A stretch of 31,625 bases of DNA from a virus (IMGVR_UViG_3300020421_001872:1-31625); one strand, 5' to 3'. Counted from the first letter of the stretch, positions 6,887 through 15,202 are shown. Translations and numbers: made by a program. The notes: a model not told the origin generated them from the letters alone.

Positions 6887-8620
6887 ATGAATTCAATTAA
6901 CAAGGAACGTGTGGAGAAAGAGAGTAATAAAAACTTTCATATAAACTTCTCTCCAATGTACGCCATGTTTGCCTGGTCATTGATATTTGCAATAGCAGTA
7001 TGTCTTAGTCCAAAAGCAAACGCAGAAGAAATAGAAGAAGTTGTAGTAGTGGGACAACAAAATACAACTGTAAAAGCAGACCCACTAAAAGGTAATTCTT
7101 TAATAAGAGCATTACTACCTGGTCATACATGGACTGCTGGTGGTTATGGTGCTTTCCAAGGATACAATGAACGTGGTGCCCAAAATGTGCATACCGCAGT
7201 TTACAAAAATGGCATACCAGCAAACTTGCCTGGTAGTGCATGGTTTGATTTTGGTAATGAACTAGCAACAGGACAAGAAGTAAAAATTATTACTGGCGGT
7301 AATAGTGTTGTGTATGGCAGTGGCAGTATTGCTGGTACTATATTAATTAAAGATAATATTGAACAAGGTGTTACTGCAATATTAGGTTCACAGGATCACA
7401 AAATGGTTAGTGTTGCACCTGCAAAATGGTTTCAATATACTGCAATGGAAATCAATCAAGATAGTGTTAGAAATGATAATACTGAAAAAGACTTGTACAC
7501 GAATAGAAATGCAAAGTTAAATTTTGATGTACAAGATTTTAGAATCACAATGGACTACACTGATTACAGTTATGATTATGACAACTGTTATGATTCTAGT
7601 TTTAATCAGTCTAATGAATGTGAGCAAGATGGTCAAAAATACAATATCGCATTAAACAATGAATATTTTACATTAGGCAGAACACATGACAAGGCAGACT
7701 ATTACACAGGCGAATGGATGTCATATGCAAATGAAAGTAGTACAGATTACTTAAGAGTTGGTGACCAAACTAACCTATCTAATAAATTGCAAATTGCATA
7801 TGGTGTAGATGCTAGTCATGAAAAGTATCAAAGTCTAAACAACGAAGAACATAGCAGAGACAATTATGGAGCATACTTAAATATCAATGCCGACTTTGCC
7901 ATGAAATACAACTTTGGTTTTAGAGTTGGCAATGAAGACCAGAACGCATTAAGATTTGGTTTAGAAAGCGGACCATTCTTTTTTAATGTTGGTAACAGTT
8001 ATAGAAGACCTACACTTTATGAATTACATGGTGACGGTTGGGTTGATGCTAACTTAGACTTACTGCCTGAAGAAGGTGTTGGTTACGAAATTGGATTTGG
8101 TGTATTAAGTATTTTTAAATATGAGTTTGAACAAGCAATAGAATATACACCAGGTGGAAGTAATGATGTTATTAGTGTAACTTATGATGCAGAAGGTAAT
8201 GCTAGTACAACCACTACAACAGAATACTACAATCCAAAGTATTACAACACAGGTGCATACGACACACAAGGTATTAGATACTCGCAATGGTTTGGTAATT
8301 TTATGATTACATTAAAATATACAGACACAGAACAAGCAAGAGTGCCTAAGTATATTGGCGTAGTTAAATGGAACCAATCATTTGGCAGTCATGAATTTGA
8401 TATTACTTATAGAGGTAACTTTGAAAGAATACCTGGTCTATATGATGGAACAGAATTAGAGGACTTGCAAAACTTGTCTTTTAGATATATTAAAACTTTT
8501 GCTAACAAAGTTGATTTAGCATTAACAATAGACAACATCTTAGATGAAGAAGTAGAAGTACTTCCAGGATATAACAATCGTGGAAGACAAATTATGTTGA
8601 CAATTCAAAGGAAATGGTAG
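6887..8620 (+). CDS. TonB-dependent outer-membrane receptor
   Basis: 577 residues with the full layout of a TonB-dependent receptor. An extended signal peptide has its hydrophobic core at about residues 25-42 and a predicted cleavage after ANA (about 47). A TonB box EEVVVVGQQ follows, then a plug domain (about 60-155) with NERGAQNVHTAVYKNGIP and VKIITGGNSVVYGSGSIAG. The barrel (about 160-577) is rich in alternating aromatic strands and ends TIDNILDEEVEVLPGYNNRGRQIMLTIQRKW, with the typical C-terminal aromatic residue. It is slightly smaller than BtuB (about 600 aa). The ligand is unknown: siderophore, cobalamin or another substrate. It lies between phage genes, and the uvsW promoter is inside its 3' end, so it is integrated rather than stray host DNA. 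Possible roles are nutrient uptake during infection or receptor replacement/superinfection exclusion. Confidence 0.88.
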   Translation: MNSINKERVEKESNKNFHINFSPMYAMFAWSLIFAIAVCLSPKANAEEIEEVVVVGQQNTTVKADPLKGNSLIRALLPGHTWTAGGYGAFQGYNERGAQNVHTAVYKNGIPANLPGSAWFDFGNELATGQEVKIITGGNSVVYGSGSIAGTILIKDNIEQGVTAILGSQDHKMVSVAPAKWFQYTAMEINQDSVRNDNTEKDLYTNRNAKLNFDVQDFRITMDYTDYSYDYDNCYDSSFNQSNECEQDGQKYNIALNNEYFTLGRTHDKADYYTGEWMSYANESSTDYLRVGDQTNLSNKLQIAYGVDASHEKYQSLNNEEHSRDNYGAYLNINADFAMKYNFGFRVGNEDQNALRFGLESGPFFFNVGNSYRRPTLYELHGDGWVDANLDLLPEEGVGYEIGFGVLSIFKYEFEQAIEYTPGGSNDVISVTYDAEGNASTTTTTEYYNPKYYNTGAYDTQGIRYSQWFGNFMITLKYTDTEQARVPKYIGVVKWNQSFGSHEFDITYRGNFERIPGLYDGTELEDLQNLSFRYIKTFANKVDLALTIDNILDEEVEVLPGYNNRGRQIMLTIQRKW

Positions 8621-8626
8621 TATAAT
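8597..8626 (+). promoter_or_regulatory. Consensus promoter (TTGACA-18-TATAAT) placing the start site at the uvsW ATG
   Basis: TTGACA at 8597-8602, 18-base spacer, TATAAT at 8621-8626 immediately after the receptor stop codon. Only six bases separate the -10 from ATG 8633, so transcription would begin at or next to the start codon. No ribosome-binding site is visible, consistent with a leaderless mRNA. Confidence 0.8.
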
Positions 8627-8632
8627 AACAGT

Positions 8633-10090
8633 ATGGCTAAATGTGTTCTTGAAATAAGAGATGAAGTAAATGTGAAATTCGTTGGATTAGACGTCAAAAC
8701 AAGACGTGCAATATCTGACGAAGCCAAATATTTTTTACCTTATGCATATCATATGCCTGCTTATAAACTAGGCAGATGGGATGGTTGTGTAAGGTATTGT
8801 GATATTGGCGGCAGAACTTACATGAACATATTAGACAAACTGTTACCCATTGTGCAAAAAGCAGGATATGAGATTGAAATAGATGACAAACGTCACCCTT
8901 ACAATTTTAACTTTCCTGCTATAACCGATACTAGGTATGAAAACACAATGTGGCCCAAAGGTCATCCTGCTGAAGGAGAGCCTGTAATTTTAAGAGACTA
9001 TCAAGTTCAGGTTATTAATGAATTTTTAAAGAACCCACAAAGTTTACAGGAGGTGGCTACAGGTGCCGGTAAGACGCTCATAACCGCCGCCTTAAGCGAT
9101 ATGTGTGAACAGTATGGTAGAAGTATTGTTATTGTTCCCAACAAAGACTTGGTAGTACAAACTGAAAGAGACTATAAGAATTTGGGTCTTGATGTTGGTG
9201 TGTTGTTTGGTGATAGAAAAGAATATGACAAAACCCACACAATATGTACTTGGCAAAGTTTGAGTATATTAGAAAAGAAAAGTAAAAACTATGAAGCAGA
9301 CTTTCCGTTAGATGATTTCATTGACGGTGTTGTATGTATTATGGTTGACGAAGTTCACAAAGCAAAAGCAGATGTGTTAAGAAATCTTTTAAGTGGACCT
9401 TTTAAACATGTACCAATACGTTGGGGTTTAACTGGAACAATTCCAAAAGAAGAACATGAAGCAGTTGGTTGTGTATGTAGTATAGGTCCTGTTATAGGAA
9501 ATCTTAGTAGTAAAGAATTGCAAGACAGAGGTGTACTAGCAGAACTAGACATAAACATTTTCCAATTACAAGACGGTGTATTAGGTTTCAATAACTATGC
9601 ACAAGAACTAAAATGGCTTGTAACAGACGATGGTAGAGTTAATCATATTAGCGAAATCATTAGAGGTTTGAGCGGGAGTGGTAATACACTGGTGTTAATA
9701 GATAGATTAGCAACAGGTGAATTACTAATTGAAAAGAACCCAGACTGGGTGTTTATCAGTGGAGATATGAAAGTAAAGGACAGACAGTCTGAGTATGCTG
9801 AAATATCAGAAGCAGATAATAAAGTCATTGTTGCTACATATGGTGTGGCGGCAGTTGGTATTAACATACCTAGAATATTTAATTTAGTACTTTTAGAACC
9901 TGGCAAAAGTTTTGTTAGGGTAATACAAAGTATAGGAAGAGGTATTCGTAAAGCAGAAGATAAAGATTATCTACATGTCGTAGATATTACCAGTAATCTG
10001 AAATACAGTAAAAGGCATTTAACAAAAAGAAAAGCATTTTATAAAGAGCAAGGATTTCCGTTTACAGTAACAAAAGTGGAGTATAAATGA
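8633..10090 (+). CDS. uvsW: UvsW-like ATP-dependent DNA helicase
   Basis: 485-residue superfamily-2 helicase, near T4 UvsW (503 aa), which unwinds and remodels branched DNA and R-loops and helps switch from origin- to recombination-dependent replication. An N-terminal domain (about 1-110) contains the UvsW-like AYKLGRWDG. Motif I is ATGAGKT (142-148), motif II is DEVH (239-242), motif III is LTGT, and motif VI is QSIGRGIRK (432-440). The first residues align well with the expected UvsW N-terminus, so ATG 8633 is right even though no ribosome site precedes it. It is the first gene of a long overlapping operon; its stop overlaps the next ATG (ATGA). Confidence 0.93.
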   Translation: MAKCVLEIRDEVNVKFVGLDVKTRRAISDEAKYFLPYAYHMPAYKLGRWDGCVRYCDIGGRTYMNILDKLLPIVQKAGYEIEIDDKRHPYNFNFPAITDTRYENTMWPKGHPAEGEPVILRDYQVQVINEFLKNPQSLQEVATGAGKTLITAALSDMCEQYGRSIVIVPNKDLVVQTERDYKNLGLDVGVLFGDRKEYDKTHTICTWQSLSILEKKSKNYEADFPLDDFIDGVVCIMVDEVHKAKADVLRNLLSGPFKHVPIRWGLTGTIPKEEHEAVGCVCSIGPVIGNLSSKELQDRGVLAELDINIFQLQDGVLGFNNYAQELKWLVTDDGRVNHISEIIRGLSGSGNTLVLIDRLATGELLIEKNPDWVFISGDMKVKDRQSEYAEISEADNKVIVATYGVAAVGINIPRIFNLVLLEPGKSFVRVIQSIGRGIRKAEDKDYLHVVDITSNLKYSKRHLTKRKAFYKEQGFPFTVTKVEYK

Positions 10091-10590
10091 AAATTTTAAC
10101 AGTAGAAAATGAGGTCTATGAAATAGACCAGGTACCTGACGAAGTAGATGATATTAGATTTGGAGTTTTCGATACAAGCGATCCTGAGTGGATGGATTAC
10201 TATTTTTTACCTCTAATATTTTTAGAGAGTTTTTACGCACCTGCAATATGTTTACAAATAGGCGAACACAATATTCAAATGCCTATGGATTGGAGTATAG
10301 CAATTACAGATGAAGATTTAACAGGTATAGAAGTAATACCTTTGACTAGTTTAAACAATAGAGGATTTTTAACTGCAACATTAAATCCTTTGAGTGGTAA
10401 GATTTTGGAATGCCATGAAATAAGAATCACAAACATCTTTCAAGATGTAAAATGGTTTTTTCCAAAATTAAAAAACGGACACATGTTAATTGCTCCGTTG
10501 GAAGATAAAGCAGATCCTAGATGTGCTATGTTTGTGAAAGAAGCAAACAAAATTCCGGCTGAGATTGATATTGGTTATTTGTTAGACTAG
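10087..10590 (+). CDS. Hypothetical protein downstream of uvsW
   Basis: 167 residues, start overlapping the uvsW stop (ATGA), so translation is probably coupled. Acidic, mixed alpha/beta composition, with no signal peptide or membrane segment. A central hydrophobic, aromatic stretch (DYYFLPLIFLESFYAPAICLQIG) and the segment TATLNPLSGKILECHEIRI are the most distinctive parts. I do not recognise a domain. The operon position suggests a DNA-metabolism or virion-assembly accessory role, which is only inference. Confidence 0.8.
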   Translation: MKILTVENEVYEIDQVPDEVDDIRFGVFDTSDPEWMDYYFLPLIFLESFYAPAICLQIGEHNIQMPMDWSIAITDEDLTGIEVIPLTSLNNRGFLTATLNPLSGKILECHEIRITNIFQDVKWFFPKLKNGHMLIAPLEDKADPRCAMFVKEANKIPAEIDIGYLLD

Positions 10591-10598
10591 GAGGATAT

Positions 10599-11351
10599 AT
10601 GAAATACAAATATAGAATAGATGGTGGAAGATACGGAGGAGAACTTGCAGTAGGTACTGTAACAGATGAGTTCGTTGAATATTGGGCACCTAAAATTGAA
10701 GAAGAAGGAGCATATGAATCCTTTATACCGCATGTACTTTGTTTAAGTGAATGGGATGATGATGAAGATATCGATTCTAAATCTCCTAGCATAATGGAAG
10801 ACAGTAATGAAATTCCAGGTTGGTATGAAGTAGACGACATTGAACACATTAACAATGCTTATGCAGATGGCGGCTTTACAGTTACTAACATCACTGATGA
10901 AGATGACGAGTGGGCATACAATGAAAATGAAATAGAAGTCGAAGGTCATTGTCTAAAAGGTAGGGAAGGTGCTTATATCAGCACTGATGACCCTGCAGGA
11001 GAGTATGAGCCAGAAGATTACACTCCAGTAATGCTATTTCATAGTTCTGAAAAAGGTGGCTTTGCAAGTTGGTTTGTGGAAACAGACGAACCTTTTGAAC
11101 CTAACAAACTAGTGTTCAGTATTGTAGAAACACATTTAGGTGAATTTGTAGAAGATGTTTGGTATGATAAAGAACTACTAGAAGCAAACTTTGACTATAA
11201 CGATACAACAGGTAAAAGTTATGAAGCCGCAGTTGGGTGGATCACAAACAAATGGAGAGACCCTTATGTTGATCCTGAAGATGCAGACCTAACAGAAGCA
11301 TGGGAAGAATATGATTCAGACATAGAATGGGAATTAGAGAATGGATCTTAA
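10599..11351 (+). CDS. Very acidic hypothetical protein
   Basis: 250 residues, AGGAGG-type ribosome site upstream, overlapping the next gene by 11 bases. Asp and Glu are abundant throughout, with runs such as EWDDDEDIDSK and a strongly acidic tail ending DSDIEWELENGS; Trp and Tyr are also frequent. The protein has no membrane segment or recognisable catalytic motif. High acidity with many aromatics is compatible with a DNA-mimic or partner-binding protein, but composition alone does not establish that. Confidence 0.8.
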   Translation: MKYKYRIDGGRYGGELAVGTVTDEFVEYWAPKIEEEGAYESFIPHVLCLSEWDDDEDIDSKSPSIMEDSNEIPGWYEVDDIEHINNAYADGGFTVTNITDEDDEWAYNENEIEVEGHCLKGREGAYISTDDPAGEYEPEDYTPVMLFHSSEKGGFASWFVETDEPFEPNKLVFSIVETHLGEFVEDVWYDKELLEANFDYNDTTGKSYEAAVGWITNKWRDPYVDPEDADLTEAWEEYDSDIEWELENGS

Positions 11352-11871
11352 AGATGTAATAAAAACTGTACCTGATTTTCCTGTAAAAGGAATCATGTAC
11401 AAAGATGTTACTAGTATTTTAGAAAATCCACAAGCATTCCAATATACTGTTACTAAACTAACAGACTATTGTTTGAGGAATAAAATAACGGATATTGTGG
11501 CTCCTGATGCCAGAGGATTTCTTTGGGGAAGTCCGATAGCATTAGATATGGAAATACCATTACACATTGTTCGTAAGCCAGGTAAACTGCCAGGACCGTT
11601 ACATACACATCATTTTACATATGAGTATGCAGAAACTAACTTAAACATAAAGCAAGACGCAAAATTAGGGCCAGACAGCAACGTTTGTATCATAGATGAT
11701 GTAAGTGCTACGGGTGGTACTGCAAGTGCTATATACGAGCTCTTACAGAACTTTAGAGTATCAGAAATTAAATATGCATGTGTAATAGACTTGACTTTTT
11801 TACAAGGTACTGCTAAACTAAAAGATTACTGTAATGTAGATACATTTAGTGTGGTTGAATATGATGCGTAA
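11341..11871 (+). CDS. apt: Adenine phosphoribosyltransferase
   Basis: 176 residues, close to bacterial APRT (about 180). The enzyme makes AMP from adenine and PRPP. The N-terminus (IKTVPDFPVKGIMYKDVTSILENPQAF) aligns closely with E. coli Apt. ARGFLWG and VRKPGKLPG are family motifs. The PRPP-binding loop is VCIIDDVSATGGT (Asp119, Asp120). The C-terminus FSVVEYDA resembles the Apt end. It overlaps the next gene, a nucleosidase that would release adenine, so the two form a salvage module. ATG 11341 overlaps the previous gene; no clear ribosome site, suggesting coupled translation. Confidence 0.93.
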   Translation: MDLKDVIKTVPDFPVKGIMYKDVTSILENPQAFQYTVTKLTDYCLRNKITDIVAPDARGFLWGSPIALDMEIPLHIVRKPGKLPGPLHTHHFTYEYAETNLNIKQDAKLGPDSNVCIIDDVSATGGTASAIYELLQNFRVSEIKYACVIDLTFLQGTAKLKDYCNVDTFSVVEYDA

Positions 11872-12415
11872 TATAATTTTAATAGCCTTAGAACAAGAAG
11901 CACCTAATATGGCAGAATGGGAAAACGTATTTTTTACAGGTGTTGGAAAAGTAAATGCAGGTATTACTGCGGCTAGATTAATAGAAAAGTATCAACCTGA
12001 AACAGTTTTTAACTTTGGTACTGCAGGTGGTGTTAGTGTATCCAGTGGCATACATGAAATACAAAGTTTTATACAACGTGATATGATGTGTTGTGAATTA
12101 GGATTCGAAGAAGGACAAACTCCTTTTGAAGAAGAAAGTGTTATTAGTTTTGGAGATGTTATAAGTGACATGTGTTGTAGTACTGGTGATAATTTTGTTA
12201 GTGGTTATTCAGATGATTGGGCTATCACAGATGTGGTAGACATGGAAGCCTATGCAATAGCAAAAGCATGTAAACAAGCAAATGTAAATTTTAGATGTTT
12301 TAAGTATATAAGTGACCAAGCAGATAAAAACGCAAACACAGATTGGCAAGAAACAGTTGCAGATGGTGAAAAATATTATATAAAACTCTTTGAACAAATT
12401 ATAGGCGGAAGTTAA
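11861..12415 (+). CDS. mtnN: MTA/SAH nucleosidase-like protein (PNP/UDP phosphorylase superfamily)
   Basis: 184 residues from ATG 11861 (ATG 11864 or GTG 11849 are alternatives). MTAN cleaves 5'-methylthioadenosine and S-adenosylhomocysteine to adenine. Sequence landmarks match E. coli MTAN: ALEQEA (Glu13, for Glu12), TGVGKVNAGITAARL, FNFGTAGGV, VVDMEAYAIA (Glu129, for Glu174) and KYISDQAD (Asp152, for Asp197). All three catalytic residues are therefore present. It is about 50 residues shorter than E. coli MTAN (232), lacking part of the N-terminal sheet and some loops. It overlaps apt, and its stop overlaps the next start. Specificity (MTA, SAH or another adenine nucleoside) is not decided by sequence alone. 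Confidence 0.85.
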   Translation: MMRNIILIALEQEAPNMAEWENVFFTGVGKVNAGITAARLIEKYQPETVFNFGTAGGVSVSSGIHEIQSFIQRDMMCCELGFEEGQTPFEEESVISFGDVISDMCCSTGDNFVSGYSDDWAITDVVDMEAYAIAKACKQANVNFRCFKYISDQADKNANTDWQETVADGEKYYIKLFEQIIGGS

Positions 12416-12882
12416 TGGCAAAGAAACCACAGATACCTTTAGCAGAAGTTATGCGAGCCATAGATAAAAAAGACAGAGGCTGGTATAACAAACTAACACC
12501 TGAACAAAAGAAAGCATTTAGTCCTTGGATGATGATGAGATATGCTAGTAGTGTGCAAGGCAAACAAGCACCTGACTATGTGTGGATGGTAAATGAATTA
12601 ATAAATCACAAGTTTAGTGATGTTAGTAAGCACCCTGAACTACAATGGTTATTGATGACTGCGGCTGGTAGTGGTAAAGTACAACATCATCCATATATAA
12701 AACCACCTAATGCAAGAAAGAAGAAAAGTAAAAGGGTAGATTTTATTAATGATATATTGCCACATTTAAAACAAGATGAAATTGATTTATTGTTAAGTAT
12801 AAACAATGATGATGACTTAAAACAAATGGCAAGAGACTTTGGTTTAGATGATAAAACAATAAAGGAAATATTTAAGAAATGA
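12415..12882 (+). CDS. 62: Probable clamp-loader small subunit, gp62-like
   Basis: 155 residues, start overlapping the upstream stop (TAATG) and end overlapping the next ATG. The layout follows marine-phage gp62: a segment SPWMMMRYASSVQGKQAPDY followed by VWMVNELINHKF, then HPELQWLLMTAA, a basic stretch PPNARKKKSKR, and a helical tail ending KQMARDFGLDDKTIKEIFKK. gp62 works with gp44 to load the gp45 sliding clamp. I see neither gp44 nor gp45 here, so the assignment relies on the pattern. Basic, cytoplasmic. Confidence 0.6.
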   Translation: MAKKPQIPLAEVMRAIDKKDRGWYNKLTPEQKKAFSPWMMMRYASSVQGKQAPDYVWMVNELINHKFSDVSKHPELQWLLMTAAGSGKVQHHPYIKPPNARKKKSKRVDFINDILPHLKQDEIDLLLSINNDDDLKQMARDFGLDDKTIKEIFKK

Positions 12883-13547
12883 AATGCAAATGGTGTGGCA
12901 AAGAGTTTAGAAGTGAAAGCACACTTGCAGTTCATATGTGCGTAAAGAAAAGACGTTGGACTGATAGAGATATGAGTCATATACGTTTGAGCCACAGAGC
13001 ATTTCAAATGTTTTATGAAATAAACACTAGTGCTAAACAACCAAAAAGCATGGAAGACTTTATAATGAGTCCTTACTATGAAGCATTTGTAAAGTATGGT
13101 AGAGCATGTCAGGTTAATGAATGGTTAGAACCAGAGAAGTACACAGAATGGTTAATTACAAAAGGTGTAAAGTTAAAACAGTGGACATCAGATAAATCTT
13201 ACAATACTTATATTCAAGACTTTGTGAGAAAAGAAACAGGACTAAGAGCATTAGAAAGAACAGTTATATATCTTTCTAAATGGAGTGAAGAAACTGATAA
13301 AGATTGGCAGTCCTATTTTGAAATAGTATCGCCTAGTAGAGCAGTACATGATATTAGAAGTGCAAAAATTAGTCCTTGGGTAATTTATCTAAGTAAAACA
13401 GGAGATGAACTGTTGAAGAAATTCAATGATGAACAAGTAGCAATGATAAAAGACTTTATTGATCCTCCGTTTTGGATGAAATTGTTTGCAAATAATAAGG
13501 AAGAAGTAAAAGAAATTAAATCAGCATGTGAGGAGGCAAACATATGA
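12879..13547 (+). CDS. Zinc-finger protein of unknown function
   Basis: 222 residues. The N-terminus has a single C2H2-like knuckle: Cys3, Cys6, His19 and Cys21 (MKCKWCGKEFRSESTLAVHMC), followed by basic KKRRW. The rest is helical and rich in Trp/Tyr/Lys with no catalytic motif. It overlaps both neighbours by 4 bases (ATGA), so it is coupled within the uvsW operon. The finger suggests nucleic-acid or protein binding. Similar proteins occur in T4-like marine phages, I believe, but I cannot name a function. Confidence 0.8.
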   Translation: MKCKWCGKEFRSESTLAVHMCVKKRRWTDRDMSHIRLSHRAFQMFYEINTSAKQPKSMEDFIMSPYYEAFVKYGRACQVNEWLEPEKYTEWLITKGVKLKQWTSDKSYNTYIQDFVRKETGLRALERTVIYLSKWSEETDKDWQSYFEIVSPSRAVHDIRSAKISPWVIYLSKTGDELLKKFNDEQVAMIKDFIDPPFWMKLFANNKEEVKEIKSACEEANI

Positions 13548-14461
13548 GTACAATATTGTTTGCAGGTGACAGTTATGCAGTTGCAGATCCTGAACACAAA
13601 CATCACGGCGAAATAATTGCAGAGCATTTTGGTCTTAAATGTAAATTAGAAGGCATTCCTTTTAGTGATGTACAAGCAAATGGCTATGTTACTATAGGTA
13701 GAATTATAGAAGACCCTAGCATTACACATTGTTTATATTATGTAACTAGAGCAACACATTTACATTTACATGATAACAATATAGATGAAAATTTATTACC
13801 ACCTTTACCAGAAGATATTAAAAATGGTAATCAAAAAATCAAATATACGCAGGAATGGTTTAAAAGTCATTACCAAGCAGAGTACGATAATATACCTGGC
13901 ATGGAGGCTATATTTGCCAAACCTACTGCAGAACAAGAATTTGATGATTGGTTTTTAAAATGGTTACCTAATCCTTCTAAAAAAAGAGCAAGAGAAGGTA
14001 ATTTAGTTTGGGTATCCATGTTAGGTGCAGATGATAAAGCAAAACCACGTGCATACCAAAAAGACCGTATATATAAATTTGACCAATATGACTCTTGGGG
14101 TAATTATACTGCAGGACCTAACGATTTAGAAGAAGTATTTAAAGTACCTGCATACAGTCATGCTATGAGATTCTTTGGAACACTAGCATTAATACAGAAA
14201 GTATGTGATGAAAAAAATGTTAAATTAAAACTAGTACATCACATGCCTGAATTAACGTCTTTGAACACACTTGCAAAAAATTTAAAAATGTTTGATACTT
14301 GGGACATGAGCAAAGATGTCTTTGGTTCACATGATGCGTTATTAAAAATAAGGCATGAGCAAAATCTTAATATGATAAAGTCGCATTACACAAAAGAACT
14401 GCATGAAAAAATTGCAGAAACATTTATAAAAACACAAGGAGATTGGATAAGTGAAAGTTAA
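13544..14461 (+). CDS. SGNH/GDSL hydrolase-like protein
   Basis: 305 residues. The start ILFAGDSYAVAD carries the block-I GDS motif (Ser10) of SGNH hydrolases. A C-terminal SHYTKELHEKIAETF places a His near the expected catalytic position, though the usual Asp-x-x-His is not clear. SGNH enzymes are esterases or lipases acting on carbohydrate or lipid esters. AGGAGG lies 8 bases upstream of the ATG. A second protein of this superfamily is at 18250. With no signal peptide, it would act in the cytoplasm unless released at lysis. Enzyme activity is uncertain. Confidence 0.7.
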   Translation: MSTILFAGDSYAVADPEHKHHGEIIAEHFGLKCKLEGIPFSDVQANGYVTIGRIIEDPSITHCLYYVTRATHLHLHDNNIDENLLPPLPEDIKNGNQKIKYTQEWFKSHYQAEYDNIPGMEAIFAKPTAEQEFDDWFLKWLPNPSKKRAREGNLVWVSMLGADDKAKPRAYQKDRIYKFDQYDSWGNYTAGPNDLEEVFKVPAYSHAMRFFGTLALIQKVCDEKNVKLKLVHHMPELTSLNTLAKNLKMFDTWDMSKDVFGSHDALLKIRHEQNLNMIKSHYTKELHEKIAETFIKTQGDWISES

Positions 14462-15119
14462 ACTAATAAGTCATTCACAAGCACCAGACTTTAACGAGTC
14501 AGCATTAGACTTAGTGGCATATTGTGCCAGGGTAAGTAATCCTACTAACCAAAACAATAAAGAAACAAGTGAGAAACTTGTAAAGTATTTGATGAAACAC
14601 AAACATTGGTCGCCATTAGAAATGGTTTCAGCATGTTTGGAAATTGAAACCACTAGAGATATTGCTAGGCAAATACTAAGACATAGAAGTTTTAGTTTCC
14701 AAGAGTTTAGCCAAAGATATGCTGATCCTACAAACAATTTAGATTTTGAAGTTAGAGAAGCAAGATTCCAAGATCCTAAAAATAGACAAAATAGTATTCC
14801 AGTAGACGGCGATACAGATTATGAGATTATTGATACTTGGAGAAAAACACAAGAAGATGTAATTAGGACTTCACGAGCGGCATACTTTTGGGCAGTAGAA
14901 AATGGTATTGCTAAAGAACAAGCAAGAGCAGTATTGCCAGAAGGCAATACATTAAGTAGAATGTATGTGAATGGAACATTACGAAGTTGGATACATTATA
15001 TAGAATTACGTGGTGCTAATGGTACACAACAAGAACATATTGATATTGCACATGCAGTAGCAGATGTTATTGCTAAGATATTTCCGTTAGCAGAAGAATT
15101 TAAAGGAAAAGACATTTGA
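14451..15119 (+). CDS. thyX: Flavin-dependent thymidylate synthase ThyX
   Basis: 222 residues, typical ThyX length. It makes dTMP from dUMP using methylenetetrahydrofolate and FAD/NADPH. The ThyX signature RHR-x7-S is exact: Arg77, His78, Arg79 and Ser87 in RHRSFSFQEFSQRY. The later segment LPEGNTLSRMYVNGTLRSWIHYIELR fits the substrate-binding region. It starts with GTG at 14451, preceded by AAGGAG, and overlaps the previous gene by 11 bases. A phage supply of dTMP matches the AT-rich genome. The motif makes the call firm. Confidence 0.95.
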   Translation: MKVKLISHSQAPDFNESALDLVAYCARVSNPTNQNNKETSEKLVKYLMKHKHWSPLEMVSACLEIETTRDIARQILRHRSFSFQEFSQRYADPTNNLDFEVREARFQDPKNRQNSIPVDGDTDYEIIDTWRKTQEDVIRTSRAAYFWAVENGIAKEQARAVLPEGNTLSRMYVNGTLRSWIHYIELRGANGTQQEHIDIAHAVADVIAKIFPLAEEFKGKDI

Positions 15120-15202
15120 GTGAATGGTGGTATAACTTCTTGACTTGGTTTGTATTTGGAGGTATAATAATAACCTGTATTCAAATACTATTAAAAAAAT
15201 GA
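15116..15202 (+). CDS. Candidate 28-residue single-pass membrane peptide
   Basis: A TTG start at 15116 overlaps the thyX stop and is preceded by AAAGGA (15102-15107) at normal spacing. It encodes 28 residues, MSEWWYNFLTWFVFGGIIITCIQILLKK, read here in two parts: an aromatic N-terminus MSEWWYNFLTWF and a hydrophobic helix VFGGIIITCIQILLKK ending in two lysines. That pattern is typical of small membrane proteins. The same bases contain a promoter (15140-15168), so the coding appearance could be coincidental. It could affect lysis or host membrane function if translated. Confidence 0.5.
   Translation: MSEWWYNFLTWFVFGGIIITCIQILLKK
15140..15168 (+). promoter_or_regulatory. Sigma-70-type promoter (TTGACT-17-TATAAT)
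   Basis: TTGACT at 15140-15145, 17-base spacer, TATAAT at 15163-15168. Predicted start near 15175, about 38 bases ahead of ATG 15213. It lies inside the candidate membrane-peptide frame. Confidence 0.75.
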
